From Clonostachys chloroleuca (taxonomy: Eukaryota; Ascomycota; Sordariomycetes; Hypocreales; Bionectriaceae): a stretch of DNA of 64,000 nucleotides. The notes under the pieces are model-generated. The model was given only the letters and a program-made list of their open reading frames with translations, searched no databases and was not told where the DNA came from. Within the stretch, counting starts at the first letter, position 1, and each line of letters starts with the position of its first letter. Where the stretch lies: positions 868,001 to 932,000 of the forward strand of contig JBANAY010000004.1 of the NCBI GenBank assembly GCA_037952775.1, given 5' to 3'. This document shows positions 49,975-62,315 of the stretch, in pieces. Made by a program: the position numbers and the translations under genes.

Positions 49975-51697
49975 AAATAAAAGGTGTGCAAGAGCAAGCT
50001 CTGCGATACTTGTTTCGCATTTGCATTTTCGGTATTGGTTTTTTAGCGATTCACAACGAGCGCCGTTTGGTGTCTCTTCTGTTTATGATTCCCAGCAGCA
50101 GCGGCAATACCCCAGGGACTATACGTGGATATTCTGAAGAGGGAAAATAATTATTGACAGCATTGCTTCTTAACAAGCAAGCGAAGTGCGTTGTGTCGTT
50201 TTCTCGAAGCACAGCGTTACGGCGGAACCTTGTTTGCCAACGACGAGGAACTAAGTAATAAAATCTTCGACACCATCTATTCTCTACTCGAGCTTGTCCG
50301 TGGAAAACCAAGATCGTTTCCAGCCTGAATATTAGCGTGTCTTTTGGTTGGCCCGTGGCACTGAGACAAATCTGCCGACGACGGCCGCCATTCGGTAGCA
50401 CACGGCCTCTGAGCTTATCCATCAGAACCAAGGCCTAGGCGGCTTCAAACTGCAAGACCAAGTAGCTACCCAGTTATGGCAGTCTCCGAAACATGGGAAG
50501 AAAGCGCATCGCTCCCGTAACCCAGTGTTTTACGCATGGTACGGTTCACCGGGTAACTGGACGGGCTAGGCTCAGCATTGACGCCAGCCCATGGGTCGCA
50601 TTGAGAAGATTCACGAATAATGCAACGGCGAGAATGCGATGGTATTTGATCTTCCAGCCCGCGAGCTTCGGCGAAACAAAGCCATGAACTACCACTTGCA
50701 CGTTATTGCGGGACGACTGAGTCTCTTAAGACTTGGCCCACACACCCAGTGTTACTCATGAGTGCAGTTTAGCAACGACTATCCGCTTTCACGAACAGGC
50801 GCTGAGGAGACGGTGACGGATGAAGGATGTTAATAGATTGGAAACGATGAGGACTTGGTCGATAAAGTTTCAGACCCCATCTATTTCTTTGTATTGATAG
50901 CGTTTAAACTTATAACTTATAAATCCCCCCAATTGTGTTTACTCTACATTACTTGTGTTGCATTATATCATACCCTGGTCTGAGTGAATACTGCGACTGG
51001 GCTAGTCTATGACCTTTGTCCACGATGTGTGTGGGAACACATGGCGCAGTGGCATTCGGCCTTTATATCTCCGAGACCCCTTGCGTTTCATCTCATTCTT
51101 GAACTCTTAGATCTCAGGCATTCCTGGGGATTGGTTTTTAACTCGTCAATACCCCGAGAACTTTGATTCCTCGTCAGGTGGCGGCCGCTGCTGTCACCGC
51201 CGTCCCACCAGGTCGTAGGATTCAGGATGCGACCCTTGGCCTTAATTATCGTGGAGACAACCCCCAATCTTTCTTTCCGAGAGAACTAGAACGGCAGAAG
51301 AGGCGTGAGCGACTCGATTGAGGTTCTATTTAGCCGTGACGGGAGCTATGTTACCCTCCCGCGCGCAGCTAGCTGAGAAGGGTATCGATCGGAACCAGGA
51401 GCTAGAAGACCTGATTTAGTATCATGGCTGGCCTATCTTGAACCCGGTCGCATACAGGAGAGAGACAGGTGGGCACAATACGTGTCTCCATTATAAACAT
51501 GTCGCAACATGATACATGGTATTAATGAAAGGGGCAGAACTGGGCGGTGGCTTCGGAACCGCTCACAGCCGCCATCTCGTAGCTATATTTGAGGTTGAGA
51601 GGCAAGTGAGCGCTGCTAACTTGAGCTCCCTTCCTCACACTGTACTTCATTCTCTCCGCCTTCTTGAGTGACAGTATCCTCTTTGCCACCCATCACC
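49975..51697. other. Intergenic region, 1.7 kb
   Basis: Between the bHLH gene and the DJ-1-like gene, both on the + strand. AT-rich from about 50,800 to 50,980. No ORF with a recognisable domain. A TATAAAC string lies at about 51,492, roughly 200 bp before the next start. Confidence 0.5.
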
Positions 51698-52571
51698 ATG
51701 AAGTTCTCCCTCTTCGCGGCGCTCTCCATGAGCATGACGACCAGCGTGGCCTCGGCATCGACCCTCCTGGCCGCCCGCAACGACAGCGCCGAGTGCATCA
51801 CCCCGCGCCCGATCCCGGACCTCAAGGGCAGCGACTTCAAGAGCTTCGGCGTGGTCCTGTTCCGCGCGCTAGACATGCTCGACGTGTTCGGGCCCCTCGA
51901 GCCGCTGCAGCTCCTGGCCGTCGGCACGCAGCAGCTGAACCTGCACTTCATCGCCGAGACGCTGGACCCCATCTCCACGCGGCCGGCGAGCATGAACAAC
52001 TTCAACTCGAGCTTCTTCCCGGACATTCCCGTCACCAACACCATTGATGACGACTTGGATTTGGACGTGCTCATCGTCCCGGGGGTCTGGGCGTGCGCGC
52101 GCCGGGGCTGGATGCCATAGAGGAGTACATCAAGAAGTTGTATCCCAAGGTCAAGCTGCTGATCACGATTTGCACGGGCGCGCGGCTGGCTGCGAGGTCT
52201 GGGGTGATGGATGGCCGGTTGGCGACGACGAACAAGAACTCGTGGGATTCGACGACGGCGAATGGGCCAAATGTGAAGTGGGTGTCGCCGGCTCGGTATA
52301 TCAGGGATGGTGACATCTGGTCTTCTTCTGGGGTAAGTTTTTGAAGAAATTTCAACTTGTGACGACGTGAGGGGAAAGGAAGCTGACACAAGGTGAATAG
52401 GTAACCTCTGGGTTGGACCTCATCTTCAACTTTGTCAAGACGTACTAGGGCGAGGAGGAGCATGATCGGATCGCTGGCATGGTCGAGCATGTCACCCGGG
52501 AGTGGGATGATGACCCCTTCTCTGCCCACTACGGTATTCCGAGGACAGATGCCCAGCCGTGCTTGGATTAG
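51698..52571 (+). CDS. Secreted DJ-1/PfpI-like protein, frame-broken and with internal stop
   Basis: ThiJ/PfpI superfamily member with a signal peptide (MKFSLFAALSMSM...ASA) at ATG 51698, in a good start context. The core contains GVVLFRALDMLDVFGPLEPL, then LDVLIVPGG, and the nucleophile-elbow Cys in LITICTGARLAA. Members act as isocyanide hydratases, proteases or chaperone-like enzymes; I cannot say which. Exon 1 51698-52332, intron 52333-52400, exon 2 from 52401. Two lesions: the five G at 52081-52085 are one short (VPGGLGVRAPG needs six), and TAG at 52446-52448 stops translation where homologues continue. Beyond it the same frame stays open for 40 codons (GEEEHDRIAGMVEH...) to 52571. GC content is high in exon 1. 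Confidence 0.75.
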
Positions 52572-53616
52572 GGGTGAACTTGGTGTATGGGATGCGTGGA
52601 CTCGCGAACACAGAAGCGTTGGGTCCCTAGACGTGAGAAACGAGACCAAACCGAAGACGTTTTCATGCGGGTGAACATTCCGATACGCCAATAAAACAAC
52701 ACTCATGATAAACGAAGAACTTGAAATCAACCATTTTTCTGATATCAGGACAGCTACGTGTGACAAGACTAATCAAGAAAAAGCCAAGTAGATGGACTGC
52801 TGCTGGTGTCTCATTCTCCTCTCAGCCAATTCGCGAGATCAGTGATACCCTCATGTTCGTCTCAGTTACTGGGCACCGGCAGCTTCTTTCGCTGACCCTC
52901 CACGTGTTTCAACTTCGTACCTTTGCTCTTAAAACCGATTGGTTTGGTTGTACTTACATTATGCTGCCATGCTGGTTTGATCGAACATCGGTCCATATCC
53001 TCAGCTCCTTTTGCCCCTCTCACCTCATCGAGCCTGCTCGGGTCTTACCAAACCTAGGTACATAGACGATGAGTGAAATGATGGGAAAACTCTCATACAT
53101 GAGTTGATTATATATGATATGGTTGTTTTTATGATAATTTTTTTACAACTTCTTGATCCAATACCCGAATCCAGCTGCCACCAAAGAGGGGAAACCAGTT
53201 TAGAGCAATTCGATCTGCAATTTAGTCTCCTTGATACCAGTAGCGACCATGAATTATATATCCAGGACCTAGGCTCCTTCAGTTTTGTCTGTTGACCCTT
53301 CTTAAGAAGTAACCCCCTAGATACGTAAATGGCATAATGGCCACTTTGGTCTCAGGCTGAGACTGATGAACCATCTGTCACCCCATGACAAAGTTCCTCT
53401 CTCTCACCCTTCCTCGGTTGACTGTAGCCATCTTTATGCCGTGTTACGTTTCCCGAATCCCTCTCTCGTCAGGCTCTGTATTCATTGTTCTCCACACATG
53501 TTTACACTCGGGGTCTCGGCCATGCCGATGATGAAGATTAACTGGTCTTGCTTTCCCCTTTCTTTCGTACATGCTTCAATATTATTCATCCCTTGACGAT
53601 TCAGGTCTTAAATAAT
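52572..53616. other. Intergenic region, 1.0 kb
   Basis: AT-rich DNA between the DJ-1-like and lectin-like genes. Short ORFs only, none with a recognisable domain. Confidence 0.5.
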
Positions 53617-55075
53617 ATGGTATTGCCTATCCCCAATCTTTTCACTCATAGAACAAGTCTAGCTGACACTCGACTATAGAGGGATGACGAAAGATATCCT
53701 ACGGTCGTGGAACCAGATGCATGCCCCAAACCAGCCTACTCGGACATCCCAGAAGTGGCAGCTTCCCCTGGTCCGGATATCCAGGGACACGATAAACTAT
53801 CTATCCCTGAAAAGAACACACATCCTCCATCTGATGAATCCGAGTTGCCGGAAGTAAGAAGAGTTTGTGGCTCAAGAAGAAAAAGAATTATCATCCTCGT
53901 CACCTTGGTAATTGTTACCGGAGCCATCCTCGGGGGTGTTCTTGGCGGATTAGCAGCAACCGGACGGCTGGGGAACAAGAAGACCAGCTTCGAGGTTCCA
54001 TCTCCTATTCCATCAAGCATAAGCAACTCGCCATAGAAATCAGGGCCCATTAACAAGACCCATCGCAGCGTAGCGGCATCCATATCCTCCGGTGCCGAGG
54101 GCTCCGATGTGCAGATATTCTACCAGGCGCTAAACGCAACAGCCATCTCGTACCGACGCATCGTCAACAACAGGGCCAAGGCGGAACAGAAGGCAAGTTT
54201 CAGTATCGAACCCGCCTGGGGTACGCCTATGGCCGCCGCGGCGATCAACGGATCCAACCCTCTCAGGACGCAGCTGTTCTACTTATCCGTTGACAGCGAC
54301 AACAGGACCAGCATTGTCGAGGCCATACTCGAGTGCCAGGGCGACTCCGAATCATTCTCCACCGTGGCAAACACGGTAATATCTGGCAGTGTCGACCGAC
54401 TCGTCCACCCAGAAACCAAGCTCTCCGCCCTTCGGCTGGGGGAGGACCTCCTCAGAGTCTTCTACCAGCAGACAGACAGCAGCATACAAGCCCTCCGTTG
54501 GGACGATAAATCGGGATGGTATGGCAACAAAGTCAGGCAGAACGCGCACCCGGGGACGGCCATCGCCGTCGCGGCCGCCGAGCGAAAGGCCGTCCATATA
54601 TTCCACGTCGGGCTGACCAGCATGACGCTGCGGGTTTCCATCTACGACGACCAGCTCGGTCCCAAAGGGGGTTAGGTAGGTTCCCAACATTACTTTCTCG
54701 GCATTCCTTTTCCTCCGAACCAAGCAGAGAACTAACGGGCATGATGGCATCAGTGCTGAGGTCGACGGCACCCCCAGCTCCGACTGGTGACCGACGAATA
54801 GTCTGGCCGGCATCCATGTGGCTGGTGATGAATCCTTCAGATGCTATTGGTCTCAGCCCAACAACGGCGATATTTACTCGTACTGGCGCGACGATTCGAG
54901 GTGGATCGGCACTCACGAAGACTGCTGGGGCCGTGTTGAGGGTGGCTTTGCCGGAGTTGGCTGGTCTGACCAAGTTCGCCTGTACTACTTTCAGGATGGT
55001 GAGTTGGCGTCAGTGCACAGAATGATAAGATTTGGCAGAAGCCTGCGGTATTGTGAGCCCGGGTTAGAAGCGTGA
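53617..55075 (+). pseudogene. Membrane-anchored fucose-lectin-like protein, probably damaged
   Basis: Resembles fungal type II membrane proteins with a fucose-specific-lectin beta-propeller. ATG 53617 is followed at once by a 60-nt intron; exon 2 starts at 53680 (RDDERYPTVVEPDA). A cytosolic Pro-rich part leads to one membrane segment (IIILVTLVIVTGAILGGVLG), a linker, then HRSVAASISSG and propeller blades with repeated W/Y and strand patterns (IFYQALNATAISYR, LRVFYQQTDSSIQALRWDD, FRCYWSQPNNGDIYSYWRDD). Breaks: an in-frame TAG at 54034-54036 (avoidable only by an unusual 42-nt intron with a GTTCCA donor), a G run at 54667-54671 that must change length to splice 54676-54753 in frame, and TGA at 54788-54790. 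The 3' end is uncertain. Sugar specificity is not determined. Confidence 0.6.
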
Positions 55076-55481
55076 GAGAAGCGGTGCTGGATTTCCCCTT
55101 CATCTCAGTAGTAGTCGCAGTTGAGAGTGTTCGCCTGTCTTTCGATCAGCTTTGTAATATGCCTTGGCTCGATATCTGGTTTCTAGAAGTCTCGTAATGC
55201 GGCCGCGAGGGTACAAAACTCAATAGCATTTCTTCAAGGGCTATTCATGAATCCCGAGTCTAGAGTACGCCAAACATGGATGTTATGTTTTATATGTTGC
55301 CCCGATCACGGCATCTCACTCTTCTGCTTCTCCCCACCTCTGCTACAGATCCGTTCTGTAAAAATTACCTCCATTTTTGAAAGACCCCTCCCATAAACGC
55401 CAGACAAATAAGTTACTAAGATAGTTTGAATCATCTCCAAGCTCTGCACCCGCCACTGTCGTCTTGCTTCAATTCCATGCT
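55076..55481. other. Convergent 3' intergenic region
   Basis: About 400 bp between the lectin-like gene and the rvb2 stop codon. Nothing coding seen. Confidence 0.5.
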
Positions 55482-57067
<1,586 letters not shown>

Positions 57068-57714
57068 CTTGAGGTGGTGTTTATGGGAAGTGCCCAAGTC
57101 TCGGTATCCAAATAATGCTGTAGGATAGAGATGGGGATCAATTCGGCGATATTACACGAGGTTGAGCGGTGCGTTTACCCCAGAGCTTGGTGTGAATGTT
57201 TTTCAAGCATCTACAGCTTAGCAGCAGCAACGCAGAAATGACCCTGGAAGATTACGTAAGCAGGCGATTCGCATCCACGCCCAGGGACTGATCACGAACC
57301 CGCCATTGGCTGTCTCGATATGCCTAGGAGAGGGTCATAAAGTTCCTATGCAGGTCTGATCTATCGTTAGACGCATCCAAAATTGACATGTCTCATTATT
57401 CCGCTTCTCCCCCAATTTTCTTGCTGGAACGCTGCTGTCTTGACACTTTTCACTAGCATCACAAGTCGCGCAAAGTCACCATAATGCAATGCCCGAGTCA
57501 ATGCGCTTCCAATGACAGCCTAATGTCCATCGCTGCACTGGTGATGACCAATTAGTCAGCCCGCATCAACGGACTGTTTTGCGCGGTGAGGGAGCGAATC
57601 CCCCACAAGGAGAAGCTCGAGGCGATCTTCTCCTGCCACTCTTCTTTGCTTGGCAGGCCCGGAACATTGTTGCACAACTTTTGGTTCTACATCCTGTGAA
57701 TTGCTCCGGCCTGC
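57068..57714. other. Divergent promoter region of rvb2 and a Zn2Cys6 regulator
   Basis: About 650 bp between two start codons pointing away from each other. No ORF or RNA gene seen. Confidence 0.5.
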
Positions 57715-60124
57715 ATGTACATGCCGGACCTGCTCTCACCATCCAGCCCGGTTTCTAAAGCCAACACCATGAGCCCTGCGACGAGCACAGTGCCTGCCGC
57801 AGCATCCACGGCCTCAACCTCTACCGCCGGCGCAGAAAGTCAACTGCCCTATGGGCGAAGCCGGAAACAGGTCTCGCGAGCGTGCGATTGGTGCCGGGTA
57901 AGAAGGATTCGTTGCGATAATGAGCAGCCTTGCAAAGCCTGCCGCCAGAGAGGTGCACAGTGTACTCAGAATGGTGGCGATGGCCCAAGAACTCTGCCCC
58001 AAGCCCTGAGGTATGAGACTCACGCTTGATGATGAACCCATCTATTGATATCCCCATCGTGTTGACTCGCTTTTCTTTTAGGGAAATCGACAAATTGAAG
58101 GCCCGCGTCAGGGAATTGGAATCGGAGCTGGCTGCCTACAAGTCCCAGCCAAGGGTGGTTGCTGCCATTACACCTGTGTCACCCTCTGACCAGTCCTCTC
58201 CAGTCCAGTCTGTCAAGTCACAGGTGCAGCATACGGCTGTGGTGAAGCCTCGGTGGGAAGGCATCTATGTCGCCACAGCGCGGTCAGATCAGCCCTCCTA
58301 CTATGGCCCTTCGTCGATCTACTACTTCGTAAGTCGCATTGGGTGCTATCTCGGCAAAGCCTTGCAGCAACCCCACGCAGACAAAAGCTTCCAGACCAGA
58401 GGCGGGAGCAAGAACATGCACGAGACTGACTCGCCGGATGACAATGCGAGACAAGACCCGTCAGAAATCGTGTCCGGCACTGACGCACGCTGGGGTGCCC
58501 TTAGACGTGTTCACGAGGAAGCCTTGCTCAAGCTCTTCTGGGAAGGCTACCACTGCTTTATGCCCATTGTTGACGAGACTGAATTCCGGCAGCATTATGC
58601 TTCTCTGTGGGAGCCGTCCCGCACAACGAGAAAACAGTCGCCCCTTGTAGACATCATTCTCGCTTTGAGCTTGCAATATGGGTATGCGTTCATTCCCCGG
58701 AATGCTACGCATCTTGCCGACCACGATGAGGCGTACGGGGATTCCGCAGTTGCAGGGCGGTGGTACTACCGCAGGTCACAAGCCTTACTGAGTGCAGACC
58801 TGGAGAGTCCCTCCCTCACAACTGTGCAGTGTTACCTTTTTAGCATTTGCTATCTCTGCTGTGCCTCGTTCCAAAACATGTGCCATATTGTACACGCTCA
58901 GGCTGTCAGAGCTGGCCAAACACTAGGTCTACATTTAGAGCCTCCTGCAGATACGCCTCATGGGGAGCGCGAGTTGCGCAAACGGGTGTGGTGGCATGTT
59001 CTTTTACTGGAAGCCAAGATTTCTACTAAACTTGGCCGTCCATTTTTACTAGACTTGGGCCAAGTGAGTAGTATGTCAAGACCTTCCGACGATTTGGCCA
59101 CAGCAACCTACAACAACTCCAGTCTCGGAGCGTATGGGCCTGGTCCCGACATTACCTGGCTCTCGTTTTCTAGTCATAACTGCCAGCTCTTCATAACGAT
59201 GGCCAACATTTACGAGGTACTGTACGACAAGTGTGGAGAGGCAATCCACCAAAACAACATAACCTCGATTTACGCCGATCCCAACGTGCTAGAGTCATGT
59301 GCCAAGGTTCTCGCTGCCAGGATGCCAATCTTGAGAGCCTGGGCAGATAATGTACCTGAACAGCTGAAGATGCGACGCCGCTCAGGGGGGAGCCCTTCTC
59401 TACGGACCGCTCTGCCGTCGAAATTGATCCTCTGGCGCCGATGTGGGTGCAGCGCCAGCGTGTCTGGCTTGAGCTGGCATACCATACCACGGCCCTCAAC
59501 CTCACGCGCCCTTTCATCACGTTCTACTCTCACTCCAGCTGCTATACCCCAACTGCGGAACAGTTCGCGAACATCGCTGTCGATCATGCCATTTCTTATA
59601 CTCTCATCATGCACCAAGTCGTTTTCGAGTCGGACCTCTTGTGCGGCTGGAATGAATTCTTCTTTTTGCAGTGGAGTGCTGCCATGACCATTGTGGGCTT
59701 TATCCTTGCCTATCCCATCCATCCTGCCACGCCCAAGGCACGACAGGCTCTGGACAAGGCAATTGCTGTTTTTGACAATTTCGCCCCCAACTTCCCCGTC
59801 AGTGCCGACGCAGCACGTATTATCCGCAACTTGGTATCCAAGGCCGATTTACTTGCCGGCGGCGCCCAGCCCACCAAGGCAATCGAGGCTCCCGTTGCTC
59901 CCCTGGGGGTTTCTCCCATCCCTGTGACAGGTAACAGCCAGATTACTACCAACGACAGCCTTTCTTGGCTTGATCCAAGTCGCCAAGATGATAGTGTCCA
60001 ATTCAACCAGTTCATGGACTGGGCGATGTCGGTCGATGCTTATAACAATTTTGATAATTTCTTTGATGCGTCCAATCCAGTGGACGCTTGGGCATTCGGG
60101 CAGGGTGCAGGAAGCATCCAATAA
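57715..60124 (+). CDS. Zn2Cys6 transcription factor with fungal-specific TF domain
   Basis: Predicted regulator of 779 residues. Exons 57715-58010 and 58082-60124. A Ser/Ala/Thr-rich N terminus leads to the binuclear zinc cluster CDWCRVRRIRC...PCKACRQRGAQC, then the dimerisation helix IDKLKARVRELESELAAYK, split from the cluster by a 71-nt intron. The middle region has the fungal TF domain (PF04082 type): FWEGYHCFMPIVDE, SICYLCCASFQ, AVRAGQTLGLHL, RKRVWWHVLLLEAKIS, LGRPFLL. The C terminus is acidic/Asn-rich (NFDNFFDASNP), as in activation domains. The frame breaks at six G (59385-59390); one more G gives SGGEPFSTDRSAVEIDPLAP and reaches WVQRQRVWLELAYH. Target genes are unknown. Divergent from rvb2. 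Confidence 0.88.
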
Positions 60125-60392
60125 AGCTAGAGCAAGACAGCCAACATCACATGTGATTCATTATGGCATTATATATTTTAGTAGTCGATGACATTGGGCG
60201 TTTGGAGTAGTCAATCCACTGGGACATCACCTATAGCACGAGGCAAGTATGATTTACGTTAAAAAAATACAGCCTGAATCTATCATGCTACGTAGTTAGT
60301 GTAGATATCTCGTACAAACCTCTATGCTACTTCTATTCCAAATTCACAAAAATACATTGTCTTTTAAACTTCTCAACCGACTACTGCTTGGG

Positions 60393-62227
60393 CTAGACCG
60401 GTTCAGCTGCCAGTCGAGGGATGAGTTCGTCCCAGCCGGTAGTCCCAGAAAACGGAAAAGTATCGATTCCACATTTGGTGCCGGGCTGAGGGAGCTCGCC
60501 GCGGTTAAAGTAAGCCCGGATCGCCTTGGCAGTGCAAAGCGATGCCTGCATGATGCTAGTATGCTGCATTTCACACAAAAGTCAGTTTTCCTGTAATAGT
60601 CCGCAAGGTAGCACCTCGAGCAAAGGGGAAGACTTACTCCGTACGAGTCATGCTGGAGGAGAACACTTCCCTCAAAGGTCTCGCTCACGTTGCGAGCCGA
60701 CACGAGGGGCGTCACCGGATCGTAGGTGTTTCCAATGATAAGAGCCGGGTTCAATGGCTTGACGCGGAAATCGCCCGAGTAGCGCTCCTTGGCTGGGAGC
60801 TTCCAGTTGGCGCAGATGGAGGGTGCGCTGATCTCGCCCGCGATCCGGTTGCCGTTGATCCGGGTCTCCAGGACGGGGAGCACGTCCTTGAATGTCTGGT
60901 TCTCGGTGAAGGTGTCGCCACACTTGATGCCGTACAGCGCGTCGGGCGAGCTGGGCGATACCTCGGACGATCCGCCGCCACCGATGCCCTCGCCGGCGGA
61001 CTCGCTTCCGTTCATGAGGGCGTCGAGGCTCTTCGCAATGGACTTCCAGGCCGATGGGAACTTGAGCTGGACGTACAGGTATGATCCCTTGACGGTGCTG
61101 TAGTCGAGCACCGTGCCGCCTCCTCCGGGAGCTGGGATGGGGATGGGGCTCAGCCTGAGTTGCTCGAGGAAGGTGTAAATGGATTCTTGGAGCTGCTCTG
61201 CGGTTTGGTTCTTTGCCAGGGGGCAGACGTCGGGGTTCTCTACGCATCCCTTGCAGAATCCCTCGAATGTGGCGTCGGCATCCACGAATGTCTCCGTCTC
61301 GAGATTGGCGTAGTATTGGAACGGGTTGACCACACCGTCCAAGATGATTTTGTCGACACGATCCGGGAACATGGCCAAGACAGTTGAACCGAGCAAGGTT
61401 CCATAGGAAATACCTACATCAACTGTTGTCAGCACATCATGTTCTCTAGATAAGAGAAGCAGCTACTAGAAACTCACCCCAGTATCGGAGCAAACCGTCC
61501 TCCTGGAGGGCGTCGACAATTTGCATCATGTCTCTGGCTACAAAAGCAGTTCCGATGAGGTTGCCGGTCTTGTTCTGGACCGCGGCACAGGTATTAGCGT
61601 AGAGGGTGCTCTTGGCCCAAGTCTCCCCAACGACGACGTCGGTTGCGTTTCCGACTTGTGTGGGCATCCCAGTAGCTCGACTAAGATTATCTGTGAAACA
61701 TTCAAATGGAAGAGTTTTTCCGGTTCCTCTGATTCCCTAGTTAGCTTTTTTTTTCTCTCAGAAAGAAGAGTTCTCTTTGTTCATTGGACTCACCGAGGGG
61801 TGAATGTGACGATATCGTGGTAACCACCAGTCGCGCTATATGTTATGTCAGTAAGCCAGGGCCAAGGAAACTCGCAATGCATTCTGATATACACTCACGC
61901 TTGTAAAACGTCCCCTAATGAGATCAAGTCGTTCATGCAGTCGGATCCAGGACCGCCGCAGTTATAGAGAATGCTGCCCTTCTTGGAGGCCTCGTCCACT
62001 GCTGCTTGCACACGGAACACAGGCAAGGTCATTGTCTCGGAGGAGTTCGAGCTTGAATAGTCAAGAGGCACTGATAGGTTGGCGCATTGTACGGGAAGAG
62101 TCGCATTAGGGAAGTCACACGGCGTCCAATTGATGCCAGTGTTGTCGCGGGCCGCATGCAGAGGACTTGCGTTAGCAGTCCACAGCAGCAGTGGCACGCC
62201 CAGAAGTTGTGAAGTAAACGACCGCAT
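60393..62227 (-). CDS. Secreted TAP-like serine peptidase (alpha/beta hydrolase)
   Basis: Predicted 522-residue secreted alpha/beta-hydrolase of the tripeptidyl-aminopeptidase group. Five exons (- strand): 62227-61899, 61835-61794, 61728-61478, 61413-60638 and 60563-60393; the second is only 42 nt. The signal peptide is MRSFTSQLLGVPLLLWTANA. YNCGGPGSD is the oxyanion-hole segment, GISYGT the Ser nucleophile (spans exon 3/4), GNTYDPVTP carries the Asp, and HDSYGHTS the His, so the triad is complete. Many N-glycosylation sites and paired Cys fit secretion. Exon 3's acceptor is the AG after GGAATC; the nearer one breaks the frame. Likely cleaves small peptides from protein N termini; substrate unknown. 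No frame breaks. Confidence 0.93.
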
Positions 62228-62307
62228 CGTGATGTTTCTGATTTGATTCTTGGTAGAGGTGGTTTGGAATGGCCCTGAGCAGGTTGAGGCAGCATTCCAA
62301 GATGCCT

Positions 62308-62315
62308 TTATATAA
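62308..62315 (-). promoter_or_regulatory. TATA-box-like element upstream of the peptidase gene
   Basis: On the minus strand, TTATATAA lies about 80-90 bp before the start codon at 62227. Its position suits a regulated promoter. No other support. Confidence 0.45.

Noticed and set aside
57715..60124. Naming the Zn2Cys6 regulator as QutA or XlnR
   Set aside because: The zinc cluster and middle domain are generic to the family; nothing seen is diagnostic of either.
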